A stretch of DNA of 64,000 bases, taken from assembly GCF_042648505.1 (NCBI RefSeq), contig NZ_JBHRXK010000001.1:1-64000 (forward strand). Reading direction: 5' to 3'. The stretch is from Lysobacter_L cavernae (GTDB lineage: Bacteria > Pseudomonadota > Gammaproteobacteria > Xanthomonadales > Xanthomonadaceae). A program made the translations under genes and the position numbers. The notes beneath the pieces are model-generated. The model was not told the DNA's origin. It did no database searches and worked only from the letters and a program-made list of their open reading frames with translations. Positions 31,525-37,915 of this stretch are shown here, one piece after another. Each line of letters starts with the position of its first letter. Within the stretch, counting starts at the first letter, position 1.

Positions 31525-33037
31525 ACTTAACCCCCGACTCGGGGGTCGCAAGGCGGTAGCAGATGCCACCGCTCAGCGTCTGAGGATCCACCTCGACGCG
31601 ATCGACAATGGAAATGATCACAGGCCGGAGCAGTTCGCCCCGGCCTGCTTCTTTTGCGTCCGCGGCGATGCCAGCGATCATGCGCGCGACCTCGGTCACG
31701 CCGACCTTGGAGATCCACGCGGCGCGCTCGGCCTCGGCTTCCAGGTGCTGCAACTGCTCGGCGCGCTCAGCGCGCTTGCGTTCCAACTCTTCGACCTTTC
31801 GCAGCGCCGGCGCCGGATCGGAGAGTTGGACGGCGAGATCCATCGCCCGGCTGATCTGTGTGGCCAGCTCGGTCACTTCGGCCGAGATCCGGCGTAGTGC
31901 CGCAGGGTCAGTGTCGCTGGCCAGCGAGGCGCGTGTCGCGTGCACCAGCGCCGGCGCGAAGCCTGGCGAGGCAAGATCCTCAAGCACCTGGTCGATGACC
32001 TGCGCATCGATCGACGCCTTCGAGATCGAGCGGGCCTTGCCGTTTCGTTCCCAGCGATACCGATCGGTCTCGGCCCACCACTTCGATCCATCCGGTGCGA
32101 ACAGAATGCCGCCGAGGAGCGCCGACGAATCACGATCGCGCTGCTCCGCCGCTTCGGTGGCGCGGGCCTTCGCTTTCCGCTCCAACCGCCCGAGGATACG
32201 CTCGGCCTCTTCGTCGGTGATCAACGCCGTGTGCGTGTCGCGCTTGATGACCCATTCGGACCGCGGCCTGCGCTTTGTGCCGCCAACATAGGTGCCTCCT
32301 TGTCGCTCGGCGTGCACGTTCCAGACCGTGTGGCCGGCATAAACCAGCGCGTTCCACTCGATGCTGATCAGCGTCGAGTCCTTCATGTCCGTGAGCCTGG
32401 CCTTGCGCTTTGCCCGCAGGCGCGATTCCCCTGCAGCGCGATCGCGCAGGTAGATCGCCATCGCGTCGGCCACGCTCGGATCTGGCTCCAACACCGACTT
32501 GGTCACCGCTTCACCCTCGCGGATGGCGCCGGTGGGGATCTTCCGAAGCACGTAGCCAGTCGGAGCGCGGCCGCCGGCACGGAAGCCGGCTTGCACGTTC
32601 TCGCTCATTCCGGCCAGGCCCTTCTGCTTGCTGGAGATGCTGTGGTATTCGTCCCACGCCACCATCACCGACTTGAGCACGATCTCGGTGAGCGGATCCA
32701 CTTCCGGCAGCGTCTTGTAGACCACCGTGACGCCGTTGTTCTTGCAGTCGATCTCTTCAAAAATCAGCGAGATCACTCGGCGCCGAGATAGGCGTGAGGT
32801 GTCATGCAACAGCACGGTGCTCCACCCGCGAGCCGGGTTTCGCACCGCCTTGATCAGCTTCTGGAAGCCGGGACGGTTCTCGTCCTTGCCACTTTCGACC
32901 GCGTCGACGAACTCCTCGACGACGGTCAGCCCGCGTGCCTTCGCCAGCTCAAGCAGCGCCCGCCGCTGAGCGTCGGGCGATACATCCTTCCGGTCCTTGC
33001 TCGATCGCAGATAGAGCGCGGCGGTGTAGTTCTTCAT
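31484..33037 (-). CDS. Large serine recombinase (prophage integrase)
   Basis: A 517-residue site-specific recombinase. The N-terminal resolvase domain has the nucleophile S13 in YLRSS and the arginine motif DTSRLSRR near residue 83; a recombinase domain follows (GRAPTGYVLR near 165), then a long coiled coil (RKVEELERKRAERAEQL). The usual zinc-ribbon cysteines are absent. ATG 33037 has AAGGA at good spacing; ATG 33043 is too close to it. P2 itself uses a tyrosine integrase, so this phage has an exchanged integration module. Overlap with the tRNA marks attL. Confidence 0.92.
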   Translation of the reverse strand: MKNYTAALYLRSSKDRKDVSPDAQRRALLELAKARGLTVVEEFVDAVESGKDENRPGFQKLIKAVRNPARGWSTVLLHDTSRLSRRRVISLIFEEIDCKNNGVTVVYKTLPEVDPLTEIVLKSVMVAWDEYHSISSKQKGLAGMSENVQAGFRAGGRAPTGYVLRKIPTGAIREGEAVTKSVLEPDPSVADAMAIYLRDRAAGESRLRAKRKARLTDMKDSTLISIEWNALVYAGHTVWNVHAERQGGTYVGGTKRRPRSEWVIKRDTHTALITDEEAERILGRLERKAKARATEAAEQRDRDSSALLGGILFAPDGSKWWAETDRYRWERNGKARSISKASIDAQVIDQVLEDLASPGFAPALVHATRASLASDTDPAALRRISAEVTELATQISRAMDLAVQLSDPAPALRKVEELERKRAERAEQLQHLEAEAERAAWISKVGVTEVARMIAGIAADAKEAGRGELLRPVIISIVDRVEVDPQTLSGGICYRLATPESGVKLASPRGFEPRSLP

Positions 33038-33143
33038 GCTCATCCTTAAGCCGCGCAGCGATCAGTGGCCCAAGAGCTGCGGCGACCAGTTTGGGGTCGG
33101 GCGTGTTGATTGACCGGAGTTTAACCATCTTTACCCGGGTCAT
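32949..33143 (-). CDS. Small hypothetical prophage protein
   Basis: A 64-residue frame starting with MTRVKMVKLRS. Its ATG overlaps the stop of the previous small gene (TGATG at 33141-33145), which suggests coupled translation, but its last 32 codons overlap the recombinase start in another frame. It could be a recombination directionality factor by position, but nothing in the sequence shows that; it may also be spurious. Confidence 0.4.
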   Translation of the reverse strand: MTRVKMVKLRSINTPDPKLVAAALGPLIAARLKDEHEELHRRALSAIEQGPEGCIARRSAAGAA

Positions 33144-33340
33144 CAGCCAGCCCCCAACCACTGCCGCCGCGTGCTCCATTGCCGGCGCATTTCCTCGCGT
33201 AGCGAGTTGGCCTCGGCATGACCTCGGCGCTCGGCAATGCGGTGCATCAGCTCGTCGACCTGCACCACGGTGGTGTATCCCTTGCGCAGCCAGTCGCGCG
33301 CCTCGCATTGCCGGCGGTGCGCTTCGGTTGCATCGCCCAT
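33143..33340 (-). CDS. Small hypothetical prophage protein
   Basis: 65 residues, charged and mostly helical (ARDWLRKGYTTVVQVDELMHRI, then an Arg/Glu-rich stretch). No known domain. Its ATG overlaps the stop of the preceding gene and its stop overlaps the next ATG, as in a tight early-gene operon. Confidence 0.6.
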   Translation of the reverse strand: MGDATEAHRRQCEARDWLRKGYTTVVQVDELMHRIAERRGHAEANSLREEMRRQWSTRRQWLGAG

Positions 33341-33606
33341 CACCGCCTCGCTCCTATGCCCAGGCGCAGGCCGAGTTGAACAACGTTGGCCGGCGGCCGC
33401 GGACGCGGTGTCCGGATCTGGTGCATCCGCTTCCATTCCGCCAGCGCGCCGTCGAGCTCGGCGTGCTTGCGGGTCTGGCTGCAGGCGCACTCGACCAGGT
33501 GGCCGCCGCCGGCGTCGTGCCGGCGCGCGTCGTGGATGTGGCGTGCGGCGTGGCCACGCCTACAGGCGGGCAGCGGCTCGTCGTGCGAGATCTGGCGCTG
33601 TGTCAC
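33340..33606 (-). CDS. Small Cys/His-containing prophage protein
   Basis: 88 residues from GTG 33606, which overlaps the methyltransferase stop. Spaced Cys and His residues (PACRRGHAARHIHD, then VECAC) could bind zinc. Unrecognised. Its place between the methyltransferase and the recombinase, with overlapping ends on both sides, supports it as a real gene. Confidence 0.6.
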   Translation of the reverse strand: MTQRQISHDEPLPACRRGHAARHIHDARRHDAGGGHLVECACSQTRKHAELDGALAEWKRMHQIRTPRPRPPANVVQLGLRLGIGARR

Positions 33607-35399
33607 TGGCGCACCTCCCCCGGCAGGGCCATAGCCACCGCAACGTTGCGCACCCAGATCGGCGTCGCCCCCAGGGCGAAGGTCTGGCCGGTCCAGGCCA
33701 ACAGCAGGGTGCGGCCGATTTCCTCGCCGATCGCCTGCGCCGCCGCCGGCGGCACGGCGTTTCCGATGCGCTCGCGCCATGCCTGGTCGGACAGGCCATC
33801 GAGCTCGATCTGGTCCTCAGGGTCAACCAGCGACTGCAGCGCGGCCAGTTCCAGCGTGGTGAACGGACGGTGCCACGTACCGTCCAGGCTGCGGATCACG
33901 CACGTGAGGTTTTCCCGCGCTTCTGGCAGGCGTGGATCCGCTACGGACCACCGGCCGTTGTCGTGGCCCGCTGCGGCGCTCACGGCACCGCTGGTGCCGT
34001 TCCAATCGACGACACCGTAGTGCCCGTTGGTCAGATAAGCGTCGCCCTGCTGGCGCTGGTTGGTCGGCCGAGGGTCGGCGACGGCGTAAGCGCCGTGGCC
34101 GGTGTCGCTGCGGGCAATGACCGTCCCGGCCGCCTCGCCGAAGCCGGTGACCAGGTACTTGCCCTTGCCGCCGAAGCCCCCCGCCGCGCGAGGATCCGCA
34201 ACGCCGCCACCGCCCGCCGGCCGAAAGTCGCCGGTGACGGTGCCAGCGGTGCCGTCCATTCGCACGATGCGGTAGGCGTTCTTGTGGCGCTCGCCGCTAC
34301 AACGTGGATCCGCGACGCTGAAGGTTCCTTGCCCCGGCGACTTCACGCCAATCACGGCTCCTGCAGTGTCGCCCATGCGCATCACGCCGTACTGCTGGTA
34401 CTGCGCTGCGCCGGCCGCCGCGCGGGGATCCGCGACCGAGAATGCGCCATTTCCGGGCAGGCTTGAGCCGGCGACCGTACCGCTGGGCTCGCTCCATTCG
34501 CGCACGCCGAGGTAGCCGTTGTGATACTCCGGCACGACGAGGTAATCGCGCAGGTGGCCGTCCTCAATCGCCAGCCGGTTGAGGCTGCGCCAGTCGCTGC
34601 CTGCCTCGACGAACGCCAAGCGCACCCACGTCTTCCATTGCAGCGCCGGCACGCGGTGCATCGGCCCCGCGCGCTCCACGTCGCCGGCGAGCGGCATGCG
34701 GTCAAGCACCGTGCCGACCGACTGCAGCGGCCGGCGCGTGGGCTCGTACAGGAACGGCGGCACCTTCTCGCGATGGCGGGCGACCAGAAGGAAGCGCTTG
34801 CGGCTCTGCGCGAGGCCGCCAAGCTCGCCGCAGTCGTGCGTGGTTTCAGCGACGGCGTAGCCGTATGCGCGCAACAGCGCGGTGATCTGGTCCAGCAGGT
34901 GGCGGCCACGGGTAGCGATGCGCGGCACGTTCTCGAACAGAATCACCTCGACCGGATCGTCCTTGTAGGCCTCCAGCGTGAGCATGATCCCGCGCAGCGT
35001 CAGCCGGTTGAGCGCCTGGTACTTGTCGGTGCGGCTCTTGCTCTCCGGCATCAGTCCGGAAAAGCCCTTGCACGGCGCCGACAGGAACAACACGTGCGGC
35101 CGCTGGCCATGGAACGCGGCGTGGATCTCCGGCGTGCCGGCCTCGCGCCAGCCATCCGGCGGTTCGCTGCCATGGAAGGCGCGGTACTGGTCGCGATCGA
35201 ACAGATCCAGCACCGTGCCGCGCACGCCGGCGATGCGTGTGAAGTCCGCGATCGCGGCCGGATCGTTGTCGATGCCGCCGACACACGCGAAGCGCGCCCG
35301 CGCGGCTCCGATGTCGGGTCGCGCCTGGTTGAAGCCCTTGGCGCCGCCGGCGAGGCCGCAGAATAGGTGGCCGTGGTTGATGATGAATTCAGTGCTCAT
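33603..35399 (-). CDS. C5 DNA-cytosine methyltransferase with internal repeats
   Basis: A 598-residue phage methyltransferase. SAM-binding motif I is LFCGLAGGAKG (12-22); the catalytic cysteine is C110 in SAPCKGFSG; ENV is at 156-158, QSRKR at 198-202, and the closing motif GNAVPP near 550. Where the target-recognition region should be (about 298-490) there are five copies of a 38-46-residue unit, each with a GTV or GAV core and ending VADPR (322, 362, 400, 440, 486). GGGAGG precedes ATG 35399. It presumably protects phage DNA from host restriction. The target is unknown. Confidence 0.88.
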   Translation of the reverse strand: MSTEFIINHGHLFCGLAGGAKGFNQARPDIGAARARFACVGGIDNDPAAIADFTRIAGVRGTVLDLFDRDQYRAFHGSEPPDGWREAGTPEIHAAFHGQRPHVLFLSAPCKGFSGLMPESKSRTDKYQALNRLTLRGIMLTLEAYKDDPVEVILFENVPRIATRGRHLLDQITALLRAYGYAVAETTHDCGELGGLAQSRKRFLLVARHREKVPPFLYEPTRRPLQSVGTVLDRMPLAGDVERAGPMHRVPALQWKTWVRLAFVEAGSDWRSLNRLAIEDGHLRDYLVVPEYHNGYLGVREWSEPSGTVAGSSLPGNGAFSVADPRAAAGAAQYQQYGVMRMGDTAGAVIGVKSPGQGTFSVADPRCSGERHKNAYRIVRMDGTAGTVTGDFRPAGGGGVADPRAAGGFGGKGKYLVTGFGEAAGTVIARSDTGHGAYAVADPRPTNQRQQGDAYLTNGHYGVVDWNGTSGAVSAAAGHDNGRWSVADPRLPEARENLTCVIRSLDGTWHRPFTTLELAALQSLVDPEDQIELDGLSDQAWRERIGNAVPPAAAQAIGEEIGRTLLLAWTGQTFALGATPIWVRNVAVAMALPGEVRQ

Positions 35400-35968
35400 C
35401 GGGCACCTCCCTTCGGTCGCCACGCTTCCACTAGGGGCTCAAAGCGAGCGCCGTAGCCGAGCGTGTCGGGATAGCTGTGTACGCGCGCAACCAGGCAGAA
35501 CACAGTCGTCATGTCCTGCGCGATCGCGGTGTCGACGGCCCAAAGATCGGTGAGATCGAAGCCACCGTCCCTGCTCGCGTTCCACCACGCCAGCAGGAAG
35601 TTGGCGACGCGGCGCGACTGGCCGGTGTCGCTGTCGGCGATCGCGAGCAGCCGTTCGAGCGCAGCAGCTTCATTGGGCTGCATCGGGGCCGACGGCGGGT
35701 ACATCGCCTCCAGCTCGGCGCGGGTGATGGTGCGGGATTCCGGCTTGGGCAGCCGACCCGTCGCGCAGCACCCCATGGCGCCCCCTGTGGATGCCGCTGG
35801 GTTTCGCTTGTGCCACTCCTCCTTCGCGTAGGCGACGGCGGCGGCGTACGTCCAGCCGGCGTTCTTCTGGCGAAGCTCCTCGATGATTGCGCTGATGCCG
35901 GGGTGTAGCTCTTCGCAGTTCGCGGTCAGAGGGCGGGGGCCGCCGGTCGGTGTGTTGCGCTCAGCCAT
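35396..35968 (-). CDS. Hypothetical prophage protein
   Basis: 190 residues, mostly helical, with a Trp-rich second half (NFLLAWWNASRDGG, LTDLWAVD) and no motif I recognise. Overlaps the methyltransferase start by four bases (ATGA), so it belongs to the same leftward early operon. The upstream frame beyond ATG 35968 is a shadow; GGAGGT lies just before the start. Confidence 0.6.
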   Translation of the reverse strand: MAERNTPTGGPRPLTANCEELHPGISAIIEELRQKNAGWTYAAAVAYAKEEWHKRNPAASTGGAMGCCATGRLPKPESRTITRAELEAMYPPSAPMQPNEAAALERLLAIADSDTGQSRRVANFLLAWWNASRDGGFDLTDLWAVDTAIAQDMTTVFCLVARVHSYPDTLGYGARFEPLVEAWRPKGGAR

Positions 35969-36137
35969 GCACCACCTCCCGGCGCACGGCCATAGCGCGC
36001 CGGCGGCGCAGGGCGAGGGGAATCTGGCCAACGGCCAGGCCGGCGTGCTGGGCACGCGGCGCACGCGTGCTCCACAGCCGGTACAGCAGCGCACCGCCGG
36101 TGGCGGGCGCGATCAGCAGTAGGGTCAGCTCAAGCAC
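35961..36137 (-). CDS. Small single-span membrane protein
   Basis: 58 residues from GTG 36137, with a textbook AAGGAGG ribosome site eight bases upstream. A single membrane span (LELTLLLIAPATGGALLYRL) is followed by a very basic tail. It overlaps the neighbours on both sides. Function unknown. Confidence 0.6.
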   Translation of the reverse strand: MLELTLLLIAPATGGALLYRLWSTRAPRAQHAGLAVGQIPLALRRRRAMAVRREVVHG

Positions 36138-36621
36138 GGCGCACCTCCTTGGCTGCCTCGGCCATGGCGGTGATGCTGGCGGCGGTGGGCGGCTTGGGCA
36201 GCATGCGGGCGACACGAGCCGGCAGGTCCAGCGCGTCCAGGTATTCAGCCAGCTCCACGCCGATGCGCTGCTCGGCGGCGATGAAGTCCGGCTGCTGCGT
36301 GCGCCAGCCGCCCCTGGGGTCGGCGGTCCACGTGCGGCTGACAGTGTGCAGGCCGCCCATGTCGAGGGTTGCGACGATGGCGATGCTGTCGCGCTGGATC
36401 TGCAGCATCACCATCACGCTGCTGTCGCGTCGCTTGGCGAGGTCGAATCCGGTCAGCGGCGCGGGCTCTTCTCCGGTCGAAACGCTGCTTACCTCCGGCT
36501 TGTTGCGGAAGTAGTCCGCCAGTACGGTGGTGTTGACCGGCGTGTTAGCCTCCGCGCCGGGTCCGGTGCCGGCCCCCTGCGACTGTGTCGCGGCGGCCGG
36601 GTTAACGGTCAGCTGTTGCAT
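36130..36621 (-). CDS. Hypothetical prophage protein
   Basis: 163 residues. The N-terminal 30 are low-complexity (Ala, Gly, Thr, Gln); the rest is a folded region with LTGFDLAKRRDSSVMVMLQIQRD, WTADPRGGW and a helical C-terminus. No family recognised. It is preceded by AGGAG at 14 bases. It lies in the early operon between the small membrane protein and the 90-residue gene. Confidence 0.65.
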   Translation of the reverse strand: MQQLTVNPAAATQSQGAGTGPGAEANTPVNTTVLADYFRNKPEVSSVSTGEEPAPLTGFDLAKRRDSSVMVMLQIQRDSIAIVATLDMGGLHTVSRTWTADPRGGWRTQQPDFIAAEQRIGVELAEYLDALDLPARVARMLPKPPTAASITAMAEAAKEVRRA

Positions 36622-36693
36622 GGCTCAAGCTCCTAGGCTTCGTAGGTGGAAGGCCAAGGGGCGGCGCGCCAACGCCGCCCGCCGGCCCACTGT

Positions 36694-36966
36694 TTAGGGC
36701 TCAGACTTGCTCTGGCCCGGGGTGGGGAACGTGGGGGGATGGGACTGTGCGCGGCGCTTCTCCGCCTGCCTGAGCACGTTCTCGACGTCCTCGGCGATGT
36801 AGTCGGCCACTGCGGCCAGGTTGTCGCGCGTCACGGAGCGCAGATTGGCCGTGTCGCCGTCGAAGGCGGCCAGCAGCGTGGCGGCGTGCTTGGCACGCCA
36901 CAGGCGCGTCACTTCGTCCTCGCTGAGAACGTAGGTGAGGCCGGTGGGCAGGGAAGGGGCGCTCAT
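36694..36966 (-). CDS. Hypothetical prophage protein
   Basis: 90 residues, helical (SEDEVTRLWRAKHAATLLAAF, LAAVADYIAEDVENVLRQAEKR). No known domain. Its start overlaps the stop of the next gene upstream (36963), so it is translated with it. A 72-base gap separates it from the following gene. Confidence 0.65.
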   Translation of the reverse strand: MSAPSLPTGLTYVLSEDEVTRLWRAKHAATLLAAFDGDTANLRSVTRDNLAAVADYIAEDVENVLRQAEKRRAQSHPPTFPTPGQSKSEP

Positions 36967-37184
36967 GCGTACACCCCGTCGCCCAGCTGGTCGTGGATCT
37001 GATGGATGGCGGCGACGACTTCATCGAGCGTCAATTCGCCGGCCGGCTTGCCCGCCGCTTCCAGCTTGGCCATGAGGGCCATCCAGGCGGTGTGGTTCCA
37101 CTCGATGGTGTTGGCGATGCCGCCGAAGGCAACGGCGATCGTGCGGCGCGCGTTTGCGGGCGCACCTTGGGTGTCGAGGGACAT
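36963..37184 (-). CDS. First gene of the leftward early operon, function unknown
   Basis: 73 residues from ATG 37184 (AGGAG at eight bases). Not recognised by family. It is the first gene downstream of the antisense-RNA region, the position of kil in P4 and of the ant operon in P1, so its expression is probably what that RNA controls. Its ribosome site lies within an 8-bp hairpin stem (37189-37196 with 37218-37225). Confidence 0.65.
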   Translation of the reverse strand: MSLDTQGAPANARRTIAVAFGGIANTIEWNHTAWMALMAKLEAAGKPAGELTLDEVVAAIHQIHDQLGDGVYA

Positions 37185-37188
37185 AGAG

Positions 37189-37225
37189 ACGTCTCCTAGT
37201 GCTGAGGTGGTCCTCGGGGAGACGT
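37189..37225 (-). promoter_or_regulatory. Hairpin sequestering a ribosome binding site
   Basis: On the minus strand ACGTCTCC (37225-37218) can pair exactly with GGAGACGT (37196-37189), which contains most of the AGGAG of the 73-residue gene. A smaller GAGG/CCTC hairpin sits in the loop. The upper end of the stem shares two bases with the seqC-like repeat (37224-37233), so pairing of the antisense RNA there would compete with it. Confidence 0.6.
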
Positions 37226-37422
37226 TCTTACGCGCCGCACCGAGGGTGTCGGGAGGGTAAGAACCGGGCACTAGACCGGCGGGCAGTTTTCCCCTTGCGG
37301 GTGTTGTATGGCTGCCGCCCTCCCGACGCAGGGAACTTGCGTCGGTGCGCTCGAATTGCAGGCGCAAAAAAACCGCGATGCTGTCGGGCGCGGATACCGC
37401 TAGTGCGTCGGAGTTCTTACGC
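37224..37422 (-). promoter_or_regulatory. seqA/seqB/seqC-like complementary repeats
   Basis: Read on the minus strand, GCGTAAGAAC occurs at 37422-37413 and again at 37233-37224, and the complement GTTCTTAC occurs between them at 37264-37257, within the predicted antisense RNA. Two direct repeats flanking one complementary copy is the arrangement of seqA, seqC and seqB in the phage P4 immunity region. Confidence 0.65.
37248..37327 (-). ncRNA. Predicted C4/CI-type antisense immunity RNA
   Basis: An 80-base structured segment closed by a perfect 10-bp stem, GTCGGGAGGG / CCCTCCCGAC (37327-37318 with 37257-37248). Inside are a GGCAG/CTGCC stem and a CCC-GCAA-GGG tetraloop hairpin, then an unpaired stretch with GGTTCTTAC that can pair with repeats on both sides. 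This is the architecture of the C4 RNA of P1/P7 and CI RNA of P4, processed from a leader transcript to silence downstream lytic genes. The assignment comes from structure and layout; a covariance-model search was not possible. Confidence 0.65.
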
Positions 37423-37434
37423 TCCTTGCGGCGG

Positions 37435-37463
37435 AAGATGCGCCCGGCCGGCGGGGTTGTCAA
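37435..37463 (-). promoter_or_regulatory. Candidate promoter of the immunity leader
   Basis: A perfect TTGACA at 37463-37458 on the minus strand, then 17 bases, then a weak CATCTT. Transcription would pass seqA, the antisense RNA and seqC before reaching the 73-residue gene, as P4 PLE does. On the other strand TGCTATAAC (37473-37481) is an extended -10 suited to the secreted-protein gene at 37515. Confidence 0.45.
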
Positions 37464-37514
37464 GCTGGCATCTGCTATAACCCCGGCTCCATTCACCGTC
37501 CGTAAGGAGACGCC

Positions 37515-37877
37515 ATGAAGTCGAAGGGCCTCGTTTTTATCCTGTCCGCCACCCTGCTTTTTGTGGCCGGAACCAGCGACGTGCTGGCAGGTCGCTTCCA
37601 GGTGACACGCAAGATCGTTCAGCTCTGGACGGCGCCAGGAGACGATATGCGCCCGGAGATTTCCGGCACCGTCACTGCGGTCAGCACCACGGGCGTGAGC
37701 CTGGAAGGTGGCGCAATTGTGCCGGTCACCGGCGCCAAGGTGAATGTCGATGATCTGGTGACCTTCATCTGCAAAGAGATCGCCCAAGGCAGCCCCCCCG
37801 TCATGAAGGACTGCGAGCTGTTGCGCACTCAGCCACCGGAGCAGCCCAGCAAATCCGGCCAGGTAGAACTCTGGTAA
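37515..37877 (+). CDS. Secreted hypothetical protein (prophage moron)
   Basis: 120 residues with a clean signal peptide (KSKGLVFILSATLLFVAGTSDVLA, cleavage near 25) and a small beta-rich mature part containing two cysteines. Unrecognised. It is transcribed rightwards from its own extended -10 element and TAAGGAG ribosome site, against all surrounding phage genes, which suggests expression in the lysogen. A role in the host envelope is inferred. Confidence 0.7.
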   Translation: MKSKGLVFILSATLLFVAGTSDVLAGRFQVTRKIVQLWTAPGDDMRPEISGTVTAVSTTGVSLEGGAIVPVTGAKVNVDDLVTFICKEIAQGSPPVMKDCELLRTQPPEQPSKSGQVELW

Positions 37878-37915
37878 ACGCTCACTGCCGCGTCGCGAGG
37901 TGAGGGGATGGGCGC

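Noticed and set aside
34297..34500. Possible CRISPR array in the methyltransferase gene because of regularly spaced similar segments
   Set aside because: The similarity is at protein level (VADPR units), the DNA repeats are imperfect, spacing varies, and the frame is open throughout. No CRISPR array or cas gene was seen anywhere in the window.
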